Below are positions 49,844 to 57,539 of a DNA stretch of 64,000 nt, one piece after another. The position numbers were made by a program, and so were the translations under genes. Below the pieces are notes generated by a model. The model searched no databases, had not been told where the DNA came from, and worked only from the letters and a program-made list of their open reading frames with translations. The DNA comes from Amycolatopsis umgeniensis (GTDB lineage: Bacteria > Actinomycetota > Actinomycetes > Mycobacteriales > Pseudonocardiaceae), in NCBI RefSeq assembly GCF_014205155.1, contig NZ_JACHMX010000001.1:682001-746000 (forward strand). Direction: 5' to 3'. Position 1 is the stretch's first letter. Each line of letters opens with the position of its first letter.

Positions 49844-50566
49844 ATGACACAGACGACTCCGCCGGTCAGGCTCGACGACCTGATCACGGCGATCACCGAG
49901 AACCACACCACCGCCCTCGACCAGCTGACCGGCGCGATGCTGCTGGCCGACCGCATCGGCGAGGTCGCCGACCACCTCATCGGTCACTTCGTGGACCAGG
50001 CCCGTCGTTCGGGCGCGTCCTGGACCGACATCGGCCGCAGCATGGGCGTCACCAAACAAGCAGCGCAGAAACGGTTCGTCGGCAAACCCGAGGCCGGCCC
50101 TTCGCACAGTTTCGAGAAGTTCTCCCAGCCCGCCCGCACCGTGATCGTCTCCAGCATGAAAGAGGCCAAGCTGGCGGGCAACGCCGAGATGCTCCCCGCG
50201 CATCTCGTCCTCGGCCTGCTCGGCACCGAGGGCACCGGGGTGGATGCCTTGCGAGCGCAGGGTATCGACCTCGACCAGGCGCGGGACGCGGTGATCGCGA
50301 CGCTGCCCGCACGTACGGACGAAGACCCGGTGCTGATCCCGTACGACGCCCACGCGAAGAAGGCGCTCGAGCTGACGTTCCGGGCGGCCTTGCGGCTCGA
50401 CGACGAAGGGGTCAGCTCCGGCCATGTCCTGCTGGGGTTGCTGGAGGAAGAAAACGGCGCCGGATTGCTGTCCTCGCTGGGCGTCGACGCGGAAGCGGCC
50501 GAGAGGTTCGTCGCGGACGCCGCCGGTGAACCGCCGTCGATCCCCGCCGGAACCGGCGGGCACTAG
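49844..50566 (+). CDS. Clp N-terminal domain protein with a helix-turn-helix
   Basis: A 240-residue protein. Residues ~40-78 include SWTDIGRSMGVTKQAAQKRF, a helix-turn-helix. Residues ~88-230 are two Clp-N (ClpC/ClpA adaptor-binding) repeats: KFSQPARTVIVSSMKEAK, LPAHLVLGLLGTEGTG and then SGHVLLGLLEEENGAGL. There is no ATPase domain. Such proteins may recruit ClpC or sense unfolded proteins while binding DNA. The overlapping twin palindromes support a repressor role. No Shine-Dalgarno is evident, so the message may be leaderless. Confidence 0.88.
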   Translation: MTQTTPPVRLDDLITAITENHTTALDQLTGAMLLADRIGEVADHLIGHFVDQARRSGASWTDIGRSMGVTKQAAQKRFVGKPEAGPSHSFEKFSQPARTVIVSSMKEAKLAGNAEMLPAHLVLGLLGTEGTGVDALRAQGIDLDQARDAVIATLPARTDEDPVLIPYDAHAKKALELTFRAALRLDDEGVSSGHVLLGLLEEENGAGLLSSLGVDAEAAERFVADAAGEPPSIPAGTGGH

Positions 50567-50632
50567 GCGGTGTCCTGGTCCCCCGATACCGTGTAGCCGA
50601 CGGCCATGCTGCACGAGTGAAGAGGAGCGGGT

Positions 50633-51034
50633 ATGACCGACGATGTGGCCGCCCAGGTGATCAAGGCCGAGCAGGATCGGATCCGGTGTCTCCTCGACGT
50701 GGATCGCGACACCTACGACCGCTTGCACGCCGAGGAGTACCGGTTGTGCAACCCGACCGGCACCGTGTGGACGAAGGCCGAGTACCTGGATCTCCTCACC
50801 ACCGGGCGGGTCGCCTACCGGGAACTGGCGCTGATCGGCGACGTGGACGCCATCGTCGGCACCGACGTCGTCGTCCTCCGCTACCGGTGCGTCATCGAAC
50901 TCACCGTCGACGGCGCGGACATCCCGCGGCACGAGGCCTGGCACACCGACGTCTACACCAATTCCAGCGGCACGTGGCGTTGTGCCTGGTCGCAAGCCAC
51001 CGGCATCATGGACCTTCCGTCGGCCGCACCCTGA
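50633..51034 (+). CDS. SnoaL/NTF2-like (DUF4440) protein
   Basis: A 133-residue protein from ATG 50633 with GAAGAGGAG upstream. It has the cone-shaped NTF2 pattern of helices then beta strands (DRDTYDRLHAEEYRLCNP, VVVLRYRCVIEL, HTDVYTNSSGTWRCAW), matching the DUF4440/SnoaL-like fold. These proteins bind small ligands or catalyse isomerisation; function here is unknown. It stands 66 bases after the Clp-N gene. Confidence 0.82.
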   Translation: MTDDVAAQVIKAEQDRIRCLLDVDRDTYDRLHAEEYRLCNPTGTVWTKAEYLDLLTTGRVAYRELALIGDVDAIVGTDVVVLRYRCVIELTVDGADIPRHEAWHTDVYTNSSGTWRCAWSQATGIMDLPSAAP

Positions 51035-51110
51035 ACCGGCACAACGTTTTCCAGAAACTGTCGACGCTTGTTCCAGGCCGGTTCCGGCGTGCAACACGAG
51101 ACCGCGGGTG

Positions 51111-52073
51111 CTACGAGAGACGGCGGAAGGCGGCGCGGTAATCGCTCGGGCGTTGTCCCGTGTGCTTGGCGAAGAGGGCGGCGAAGGTTCCCGGATCCCG
51201 GTAGCCGACAGCGGTACAGATCCCGGCGATGGTGCGATCCGTCGTTTCGAGGAGATGGCGTGCGCGCCGGACGCGTGAGGTATGCAGGTACCCAAGCGGG
51301 CTCTGACCCGCCTCGTCCGCGAAGCGCCGCAACAACGTCCGCGAGCTGACCTTGAAAGCGCCTGCCAAGGCGGCCAGGTCGTATCGGGCGGCCAGGTCCT
51401 GGTCCAGCCGCCGCATGACCCGGCGGGAGAACTCGTTGCCAGGACGTGGAAGCAGTCGCGCGTCGACGTAGGGGGTCTGCGAAGAGCGCGCGTCGTCGAC
51501 CAGAGCCACCCGCGCTGTCGTCCTCGCCACTTCGGCGCCGCTGTGTTCGCGGATCAGTTCGAGCGCGAAGTCGTACATGGCGCTGAAGGCCCCTGTCGTC
51601 GTGACTCCCTTGTCGGTGACGACCAGGTGCTCGGGCCGGACATCGGCCTCCTGGCGGCGTCGAGCCAGTTCGTCCGCGAAGAGCCAGGACGTGGTGGCGC
51701 GGCGACGGTCGAGCGATCCCGCCTCGGCGAGCAGGAAGGCGCCGACACAGATCGACACGACGACCTTGCCCGCGGTGGTGTGGGAGCGGATCGCCGCGAT
51801 TTCCGCCGCGAGGCCCGTGATCTTCGCGTCGATGTCCTGACCCGGTACGAGCTCGAACCCGGGCACGACGAGGACGTCGACTTCACGCAGCGGCGAGACG
51901 GCCAACGTCACCCCACCCGACGCGACGACCCGTCGGCGCGGCGAAACGACGGACACCTCGTACCCGGCGCTTTCAGGGCCCGCGACGTGCATGGCCATCG
52001 TGAGGAGATCGGGGACGCCGAACACCTCGGACGCGAAACAGCCCGGATAGGCCAGGACGCCGACTCGCAACAT
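51111..52073 (-). CDS. GlxA-type AraC-family regulator (DJ-1/PfpI + HTH)
   Basis: A 320-residue protein. Residues ~1-190 form a DJ-1/PfpI domain: RVGVLAYPGCFASEVF, VDVLVVPGFEL and VVSICVGAFLLAEAG with the nucleophile-elbow Cys. Residues ~215-315 are the AraC HTH pair (AGAFKVSSRTLLRRFADEAG, AGICTAVGYRDPGTFAALF). Such regulators control nearby catabolic or stress genes. It is divergent from a dienelactone hydrolase gene, its most likely target. Confidence 0.92.
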   Translation of the reverse strand: MLRVGVLAYPGCFASEVFGVPDLLTMAMHVAGPESAGYEVSVVSPRRRVVASGGVTLAVSPLREVDVLVVPGFELVPGQDIDAKITGLAAEIAAIRSHTTAGKVVVSICVGAFLLAEAGSLDRRRATTSWLFADELARRRQEADVRPEHLVVTDKGVTTTGAFSAMYDFALELIREHSGAEVARTTARVALVDDARSSQTPYVDARLLPRPGNEFSRRVMRRLDQDLAARYDLAALAGAFKVSSRTLLRRFADEAGQSPLGYLHTSRVRRARHLLETTDRTIAGICTAVGYRDPGTFAALFAKHTGQRPSDYRAAFRRLS

Positions 52074-52146
52074 ATGGCGAGATTACCCCTGGATCTGGCG
52101 ATCTGGCCTATCGCCGCCGGCAGCCGTGCTGGTCCACGCTGCTGGG

Positions 52147-52968
52147 GTGCAAGGAAACCTCGATGACGCGATCGCCGATTTCTCCCGCCGTCTCGTGGGG
52201 GTGGACGACGTGACGAAGACGGTGCACGTCGCGGGTTCCGGGCCGGCGGTGGTGCTGATGCCCGAGATGCCGGGCATCAGCCCCGACGTCCTCCGGCTCG
52301 CGCGGTGGGTGCGGGACGCGGGATTCACCGTCTACGTCCCCTCGCTCTTCGGAACCGACGGCGCCCACCCGACGGTCGAGGAAGGCCAGAAGGTGGTGCG
52401 TCGCGCGTGCGTCAGCGCCGAGTTCCGGGCGTTCGCGGGCGGCGGCACCAGCCCCGTCACGGGGTGGCTGCGCGGTCTCGCGCGGCTGGCGCACGCCGAG
52501 TGCGGCGGTCCCGGGGTCGGTGCGATCGGCCTGTGCTTCACCGGCAACTTCGCCCTCACCATGGCACTCGAGCCCGCCGTCATCGCGCCGGTGGTCAACC
52601 ACCCGTCACTGCCGCTGGACGACCCGGGAGGGCTCGAACTCAGTGAGGAGGACGCGCTCGCGGTCCGCGACCGCGTCTCGCGCGACGGTCTGAAGGTTCT
52701 CGCCTATCGCTTCGAGGGTGACCGCTGGTGCACCGGCCGGCGCTTCGCCGCGTACAGCGCTCTCCTCGGCGACGCCTTCGACGGCCGCGTCCTGCCGGAC
52801 AGTGCCGCGAACACCGAACCGCCGCCGTTCTTCCGTGACGTGGTCGGCACACCCCACAGCGTCGTCACCGCGCACCCCGTCGACTCCGACGGTCATCCCA
52901 CGCTGCGGGCCAGAGACGAGATCCTCGCCCATCTCACCGCGACTCTCGCGACACCGAAGATCTCCTGA
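52147..52968 (+). CDS. Dienelactone hydrolase-family protein
   Basis: About 273 residues from GTG 52147; GTG 52210 with GGGGGTGG upstream is another candidate start. The nucleophile elbow is GLCFTG with Cys (as in dienelactone hydrolases); Glu near VVLMPEMPG and the C-terminal SDGHPTL His would complete the Cys-His-Asp/Glu set. The cytosolic enzyme cleaves lactones or esters. Its divergent position to the GlxA-type regulator suggests control by it. Confidence 0.85.
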   Translation: MQGNLDDAIADFSRRLVGVDDVTKTVHVAGSGPAVVLMPEMPGISPDVLRLARWVRDAGFTVYVPSLFGTDGAHPTVEEGQKVVRRACVSAEFRAFAGGGTSPVTGWLRGLARLAHAECGGPGVGAIGLCFTGNFALTMALEPAVIAPVVNHPSLPLDDPGGLELSEEDALAVRDRVSRDGLKVLAYRFEGDRWCTGRRFAAYSALLGDAFDGRVLPDSAANTEPPPFFRDVVGTPHSVVTAHPVDSDGHPTLRARDEILAHLTATLATPKIS

Positions 52969-53055
52969 AGACCGGTGTCATCGAGATTTCATCCGTCCTC
53001 CCTAGCTTGATCCCCAGACGCGGGCAGGGCGAGACGACGGAGGCTTCACCGACCG

Positions 53056-54306
53056 ATGAACGACAGTGCCGAGCGGACGGCGGACAGAGGGTCGCTCCGC
53101 CACCGGATCCTGGTCACCCTGCTGGTGATCGTGGTGTTCCGGCTCGGGCAGAGCCTGACGGCTCCCCACGTGGACGTCCGAGCGATCGAGGGAACGTCCA
53201 AGATCGACAATCCCCTGTACTGGCTGCTCGACCTCTTCACCGGCGGTGGGCTGTTCACCCTGCCGGTGTTCGCGTTCGGCGTCCTTCCTTGCCTGGCCGC
53301 CCTTCCACTCATGCGCACGCTGATCGTCCTGGTCCCGCGACTGGCCACGCTCCGGGCCGAAGGTCAAGCAGGCGCGCGCCTGCTGACGCGGTACCAGCGA
53401 CGGCTCACCGTCGCGCTCGGCTTCCTCGGCGCTGTCGGTGTGGTCGTGTTCCGCGGCGAGGAGGTCCTCGGCGACGGCGCCGTCACGGTGGCGTGCCTGA
53501 CGGCGGGCACCGCGCTGGTCCTGCGGCTGACGGAGGTGATCACCGACCGGGGATTCGGTGACGGCGTCAGGATCCTGCTGCTGGTGCAGGTCGTCGCGGT
53601 GCTGCCACCGGAGTTCCTGCGCCTGTACGAGGCCAAGGGCTGGATCGGCATCGCGGTCATGGCCGTCGTGGCGCTCTCGGTCATGGTGATCACGATCGTC
53701 TTCGCGCAGACACAACGTCGCATTCCCGTTCAGTACGCCAAGCGGATGATCGGCATACGCGCGTATGGCGGGACCTCGTCCTACATCCCGCTGCGGATCT
53801 CCCAGGCGAACAGCCCGGCCGTCCTGGCCGCGGTACTGCTGTACCTGCCGGTGCTGGCGTCGGATCTCTGGCCGGGCGTGACCTGGTTCGAGTGGATCGG
53901 ATCCCGGTTACGGGACGAAGGAACTCCCTGGCGGATCGCGATCTACCTCTTCCTCGTCTGCCTCTTCGCTTTCATCAGGGCGGCGGGAACGTTCGACGTC
54001 GAGCAGGTGTCGCGCGACCTGGCGCGCACGGGCGGTTTCATCCCCGGAATCCAGCCAGGTGGATGGACGGTCGATTACCTCGGCTACGTGTACCACTGGA
54101 TCTGCGCCTTCGGAGCGGTCTACGCCGGAGTGATCGCGGTGATCCCGGCCACCGGGCTGGCTTTGCTGGACGCGAGCCCGCGATTCCCTTTCGGCGGCGT
54201 GGCACTGCTGGTGGTTCTCGTGTTCCTTGTCAGTGTCACGCTCGACACCGCACGGCAGATCAACGAACTGCGCGTACGAAAGAGCTATGGACAATTCCTT
54301 CGGTGA
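53056..54306 (+). CDS. Divergent SecY paralogue (accessory translocon-like protein)
   Basis: A 416-residue membrane protein. It follows SecY from TM1 onwards: plug region after LLDLFTGGGLF, TM2 FAFGVLP, EGQAGARLLTRYQRRLTVAL, DRGFGDGVRILL, QRRIPVQYAKR (221-230) and GGFIPGIQPG (327-335). In known SecYs the last block is FIPGIRPG with an Arg needed for SecA-driven export; here it is Gln333. The primary secY lies in the ribosomal operon, so this is a second copy. It lies 13 bases before a glycosyltransferase gene. SecY2-type translocons export glycosylated proteins, but I see no SecA2 or substrate protein here. Confidence 0.85.
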   Translation: MNDSAERTADRGSLRHRILVTLLVIVVFRLGQSLTAPHVDVRAIEGTSKIDNPLYWLLDLFTGGGLFTLPVFAFGVLPCLAALPLMRTLIVLVPRLATLRAEGQAGARLLTRYQRRLTVALGFLGAVGVVVFRGEEVLGDGAVTVACLTAGTALVLRLTEVITDRGFGDGVRILLLVQVVAVLPPEFLRLYEAKGWIGIAVMAVVALSVMVITIVFAQTQRRIPVQYAKRMIGIRAYGGTSSYIPLRISQANSPAVLAAVLLYLPVLASDLWPGVTWFEWIGSRLRDEGTPWRIAIYLFLVCLFAFIRAAGTFDVEQVSRDLARTGGFIPGIQPGGWTVDYLGYVYHWICAFGAVYAGVIAVIPATGLALLDASPRFPFGGVALLVVLVFLVSVTLDTARQINELRVRKSYGQFLR

Positions 54307-54319
54307 GGAGTCTTCAGTG

Positions 54320-55468
54320 ATGCGTCTGTTCTTCTCCGCCGGGTCGGGCTACAGCCACATCGCTCCCTTGCTGCCGCTGGCCTCGGCGGCACGGGAGCGG
54401 GGCCACGACGTCGTGTTCGCAACCGGGCCGAACGCGGTCGAGCACCCGCGGGCGAGCGGCTTTCAGACGATCGGGGTTGGCGGGACGGTCGACGAGGCGG
54501 CCGCCCGTCAGGCCTGGGGAAAGTACTCGCCCTCCGAGCTCGCGGCGATGTCGCCGGACGAAAAGCTGGCCTACGTGGTCACCGTGATGGCCGAGACCGG
54601 AGCCGGGCCGAGGGTGGACGGGATGCTGGCCGCGGTCCGCGAGCATCGGCCCGATCTGGTGATCGCGGGTGCCGCCGAATTCGCCGCGCCCGCCGCGGCG
54701 GCGATCGCCGGCCTGCCGTACGTGGTACACGGGATCGGGCCGCCGAAAGCGACCGCGATCATGGCGGGCGGCTGGCGAGCGCTCGACCCGATCGTGCGAC
54801 GCTTCGGCCTCGACCGGTTCCCCGATCACGAGACCGTCCCGTACCTGGACATCTGGCCGGAAGCGTTGCGGCCGCGAGGAGTCGCCTGGGATCACCCCGT
54901 CCGTCTGCCGGTCCGGCCGGAAGGGGTTCTGCCAGCTGCCGGAAACCGTCCCGAAGTCCTCGAAGGGCTACCGCACGAACGGACCGTTTACGTCACCGCA
55001 GGGACCTCGCACAACACCCGGCTCGGGGTGCTGGAGACCATGATCTCGGCGCTGCACGGTGAAGGCGTCAATGTCGTCGCGACCATCGGCCGCGACGGCG
55101 ACCGGGCGCGGTTCGGATCACAACCCGACTCCGTACGTATCGAAAACTTTCTTCCGCAGCAACGAATACTGCCGTATGTCGACGCGATCGTCTGTCACGC
55201 GGGAGCCGGCACCGTGCTGGGTTCACTCGCGCACGGCGTGCCGCTGGTGGTCTCGCCGCTGGCCACCGATCAGTTCGACATGGCCGCCCAGGTCGTCGAG
55301 GCCCGAGCCGGGGTGCTCGCCGAGAACGGGATCCGCGACGCCGTCCGCACCGTGCTCGCCGACTCCGCGTACCGCGATTCCGCCGGAACCCTCGCCGAGC
55401 GGATAGCGGCGATGCCGGAACCCGCCACCATCCTGGACCACCTGCCGAAGTACGCCACTAACGTTTGA
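54320..55468 (+). CDS. GT1-family glycosyltransferase (MGT type)
   Basis: A 382-residue glycosyltransferase; ATG 54320 has GTGAGGAG nine bases upstream. The N-terminal acceptor domain begins MRLFFSAGSGYSHIAPLLPLA; the C-terminal donor domain has VYVTAGTS and VCHAGAGTVLGSLAHGVPLV, the GT-B block that binds a nucleotide sugar. This branch glycosylates small molecules such as macrolides. It is co-transcribed with the SecY paralogue (13-base gap). Its stop overlaps the convergent pentapeptide gene by 11 bases. Confidence 0.9.
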   Translation: MRLFFSAGSGYSHIAPLLPLASAARERGHDVVFATGPNAVEHPRASGFQTIGVGGTVDEAAARQAWGKYSPSELAAMSPDEKLAYVVTVMAETGAGPRVDGMLAAVREHRPDLVIAGAAEFAAPAAAAIAGLPYVVHGIGPPKATAIMAGGWRALDPIVRRFGLDRFPDHETVPYLDIWPEALRPRGVAWDHPVRLPVRPEGVLPAAGNRPEVLEGLPHERTVYVTAGTSHNTRLGVLETMISALHGEGVNVVATIGRDGDRARFGSQPDSVRIENFLPQQRILPYVDAIVCHAGAGTVLGSLAHGVPLVVSPLATDQFDMAAQVVEARAGVLAENGIRDAVRTVLADSAYRDSAGTLAERIAAMPEPATILDHLPKYATNV

Positions 55469-57512
55469 CGCGGGCACGGATGGCCAGGACAGCAAGGGCC
55501 ACCAGCAGAGGACCGAGCGCACGGCCCGCCATGACCGTCCAGAATCCCACAGGCGTGAGCTTCTGGTCGGTTTCACGGAAGACCACCGAGCCCAAGGCGA
55601 TCCGGATCGCCTTGTCCATCCGGTCGGGCGTCCATCTCTTGTCGGGCGCGGGCAGTTTCGACTCGACGGGCTGGACTCGGTAAACAGTCGTCGGGGGTTG
55701 TCCGGTCGCGGCCGGGAACGGGCCGACGATCTCCTGCACCCCGGTCCCGTTCGTCAGGCCGAACTGGGTGAGCAGGGCGAAGATCACGGCGACGAGCACG
55801 ACCAGTGCGGAGAGGGCACGTCCCGCGCGCTGTCCGTAGCCGGAAATCATCCAGTAGAGGGTGAGCAAGACACGTTCCCGGCGAGAGGTCGTGCCGGAGT
55901 GGCGGCGCGCCTCCATTTCGCCGAAATAGAAGTCGCCCGCACCTGGTTCGTTCTTCGCGTCTTCGAACGCCTTCCGCAATGACCGGTACAACACGGCGAG
56001 CCGTTCCGGGCTGAGCGGAGGGAAGGTGACGGGACTCCCGAGGTTGGGCAGGTTCCTGGACCAGCCACGGTGTTTGCGCCGCTCGGCCCGCCAAGGGTGT
56101 TCCTCGGCCAGAACCCGTCTCCGGGACCAGTGCCACACGGGCGGCCAAGCCCAGCCGCACCGCCAACCGGTCGGAGGCCGGTTGAACGGGCCCCTGCCCT
56201 CCAGCTTGAGCTTGTCCAGTTGGTGAGCTCCGGCGAACCGGCACCAGCGAAGGTCCACATCCGCGAGGGTCACCTGCGACACGTCGGTTTCCTGCACGCT
56301 CAATACGCTGGGAACCCACGGTTCGAGAACGTCGATCGAACCGGAAGCGTGGCTGCCCGGCCACTGCGCGACCATTTCTGGATCAGTCTCGACGACCAGG
56401 CTCGAGAACCTTCGCGTGAACGGTGCGGGTGAACCGCTGAGTGACGACGGCGCCCCGAAATACGCTCGCCGAAGGGTCACCTGGGCGCGTCGTACGCGGA
56501 GCTCCGCGCCCGCCTCGAAGCGCGTATCGGATGCCGTGAGCGATCCTGCCTCCGCCTCGACCACGACACGCCGGGCGAACGAGGCACCGTCGATAACGAG
56601 AACTGTCGCCACCACCGGGCCGAACCTCGCTGCCTCTTCGAAGTGCGCGTTGCGGAACCACGCGGATCCTCGGAACCTTGCACCCTCGAACGTCGCGGCC
56701 GCACCGAAACGCGTGCGGACGAACTCGGCACTCTTGCCGAAGCGCGTGTCGTCGAACAAGGCCTCGTCATCGAATCGCGTCGTGTCGAACAGGCAGTCTT
56801 CCCGGAATTCCGCGTGGCCGAATTTCGCGGCCTCGGCGAACTGGGCATCGTCAAAGACCGCCCTACCGGCGAATCGCGCCCTGGAGAATCGGGCACCTCG
56901 ATGAAACCGTGCCCCTTTGAACACGACTTCATCATCGAACCGCGTGCTCCCGAACCACGCGTCTCCCTCGAACGACGCCGCTCCGAAATGGGTGCTACCG
57001 GCGAACTTCGCCTGGGCGAATCCGCCGTTCCCCTCGAACCGTGTGTTCCCGAACCCGGCGTCTCCCCCGAACGACGCACCGATGAACCAGATGTCACCGC
57101 TGAACCGCGCACCGTGAAACCGGGCCTCGCCCTCGAACCGCGCACCGGTGAACTGACGGCAGGCATGATCAAGCGCGGCGGGAGTTTCCGGGCTGTAGCG
57201 GTCATAATGGAAGAACCCCGCGAAATGGCAATATCCGAAGTCCGCCGCGCCGAAATGTGGCCTGGCGACATCGCCGTTCGCCGGAATATCGGAAACAGCC
57301 GTCAGCACTCGGCCGAGCAGCAGCGGGGTCAGCGTGGTTCCGCGAACATCCAGATCCGCTCCGGGACTGAGATTCCGGAGCGTTTCCTGCAGCCCGCGCT
57401 CGTCCAGATGAGCGAGACAGTGGTCGAACCCCTCGCACTTTCGGCCTACGCACCCGCCAGTGGCGCACGTCGGCCAGAACGGCTCTACAAGCGGTACATC
57501 GTCGCTGACCAT
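55458..57512 (-). CDS. Large pentapeptide-repeat membrane protein
   Basis: A 684-residue protein. Residues ~15-35 hold a Cys cluster (CATGGCVGRKC then FDHC), perhaps a metal site. Residues ~85-300 are pentapeptide repeats (GARFEGEARFHGARFSGDIWF) of ~40 units, forming a right-handed beta-helix. Near ~575-610 and ~660-680 are two to three transmembrane segments (SALVVLVAVIFALL). The gene starts 28 bases after the CHAT gene stops, so it is probably the last gene of that operon. A channel-like or membrane-targeted effector role is possible. Confidence 0.85.
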   Translation of the reverse strand: MVSDDVPLVEPFWPTCATGGCVGRKCEGFDHCLAHLDERGLQETLRNLSPGADLDVRGTTLTPLLLGRVLTAVSDIPANGDVARPHFGAADFGYCHFAGFFHYDRYSPETPAALDHACRQFTGARFEGEARFHGARFSGDIWFIGASFGGDAGFGNTRFEGNGGFAQAKFAGSTHFGAASFEGDAWFGSTRFDDEVVFKGARFHRGARFSRARFAGRAVFDDAQFAEAAKFGHAEFREDCLFDTTRFDDEALFDDTRFGKSAEFVRTRFGAAATFEGARFRGSAWFRNAHFEEAARFGPVVATVLVIDGASFARRVVVEAEAGSLTASDTRFEAGAELRVRRAQVTLRRAYFGAPSSLSGSPAPFTRRFSSLVVETDPEMVAQWPGSHASGSIDVLEPWVPSVLSVQETDVSQVTLADVDLRWCRFAGAHQLDKLKLEGRGPFNRPPTGWRCGWAWPPVWHWSRRRVLAEEHPWRAERRKHRGWSRNLPNLGSPVTFPPLSPERLAVLYRSLRKAFEDAKNEPGAGDFYFGEMEARRHSGTTSRRERVLLTLYWMISGYGQRAGRALSALVVLVAVIFALLTQFGLTNGTGVQEIVGPFPAATGQPPTTVYRVQPVESKLPAPDKRWTPDRMDKAIRIALGSVVFRETDQKLTPVGFWTVMAGRALGPLLVALAVLAIRARVKR

Positions 57513-57539
57513 CGCCTGCCTTTCCGGAGGAACTCGGCT

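Noticed and set aside
49685..51295. A long minus-strand frame
   Set aside because: It covers the Clp-N and SnoaL-like genes in antisense; both plus genes have clear domains and this frame has none.
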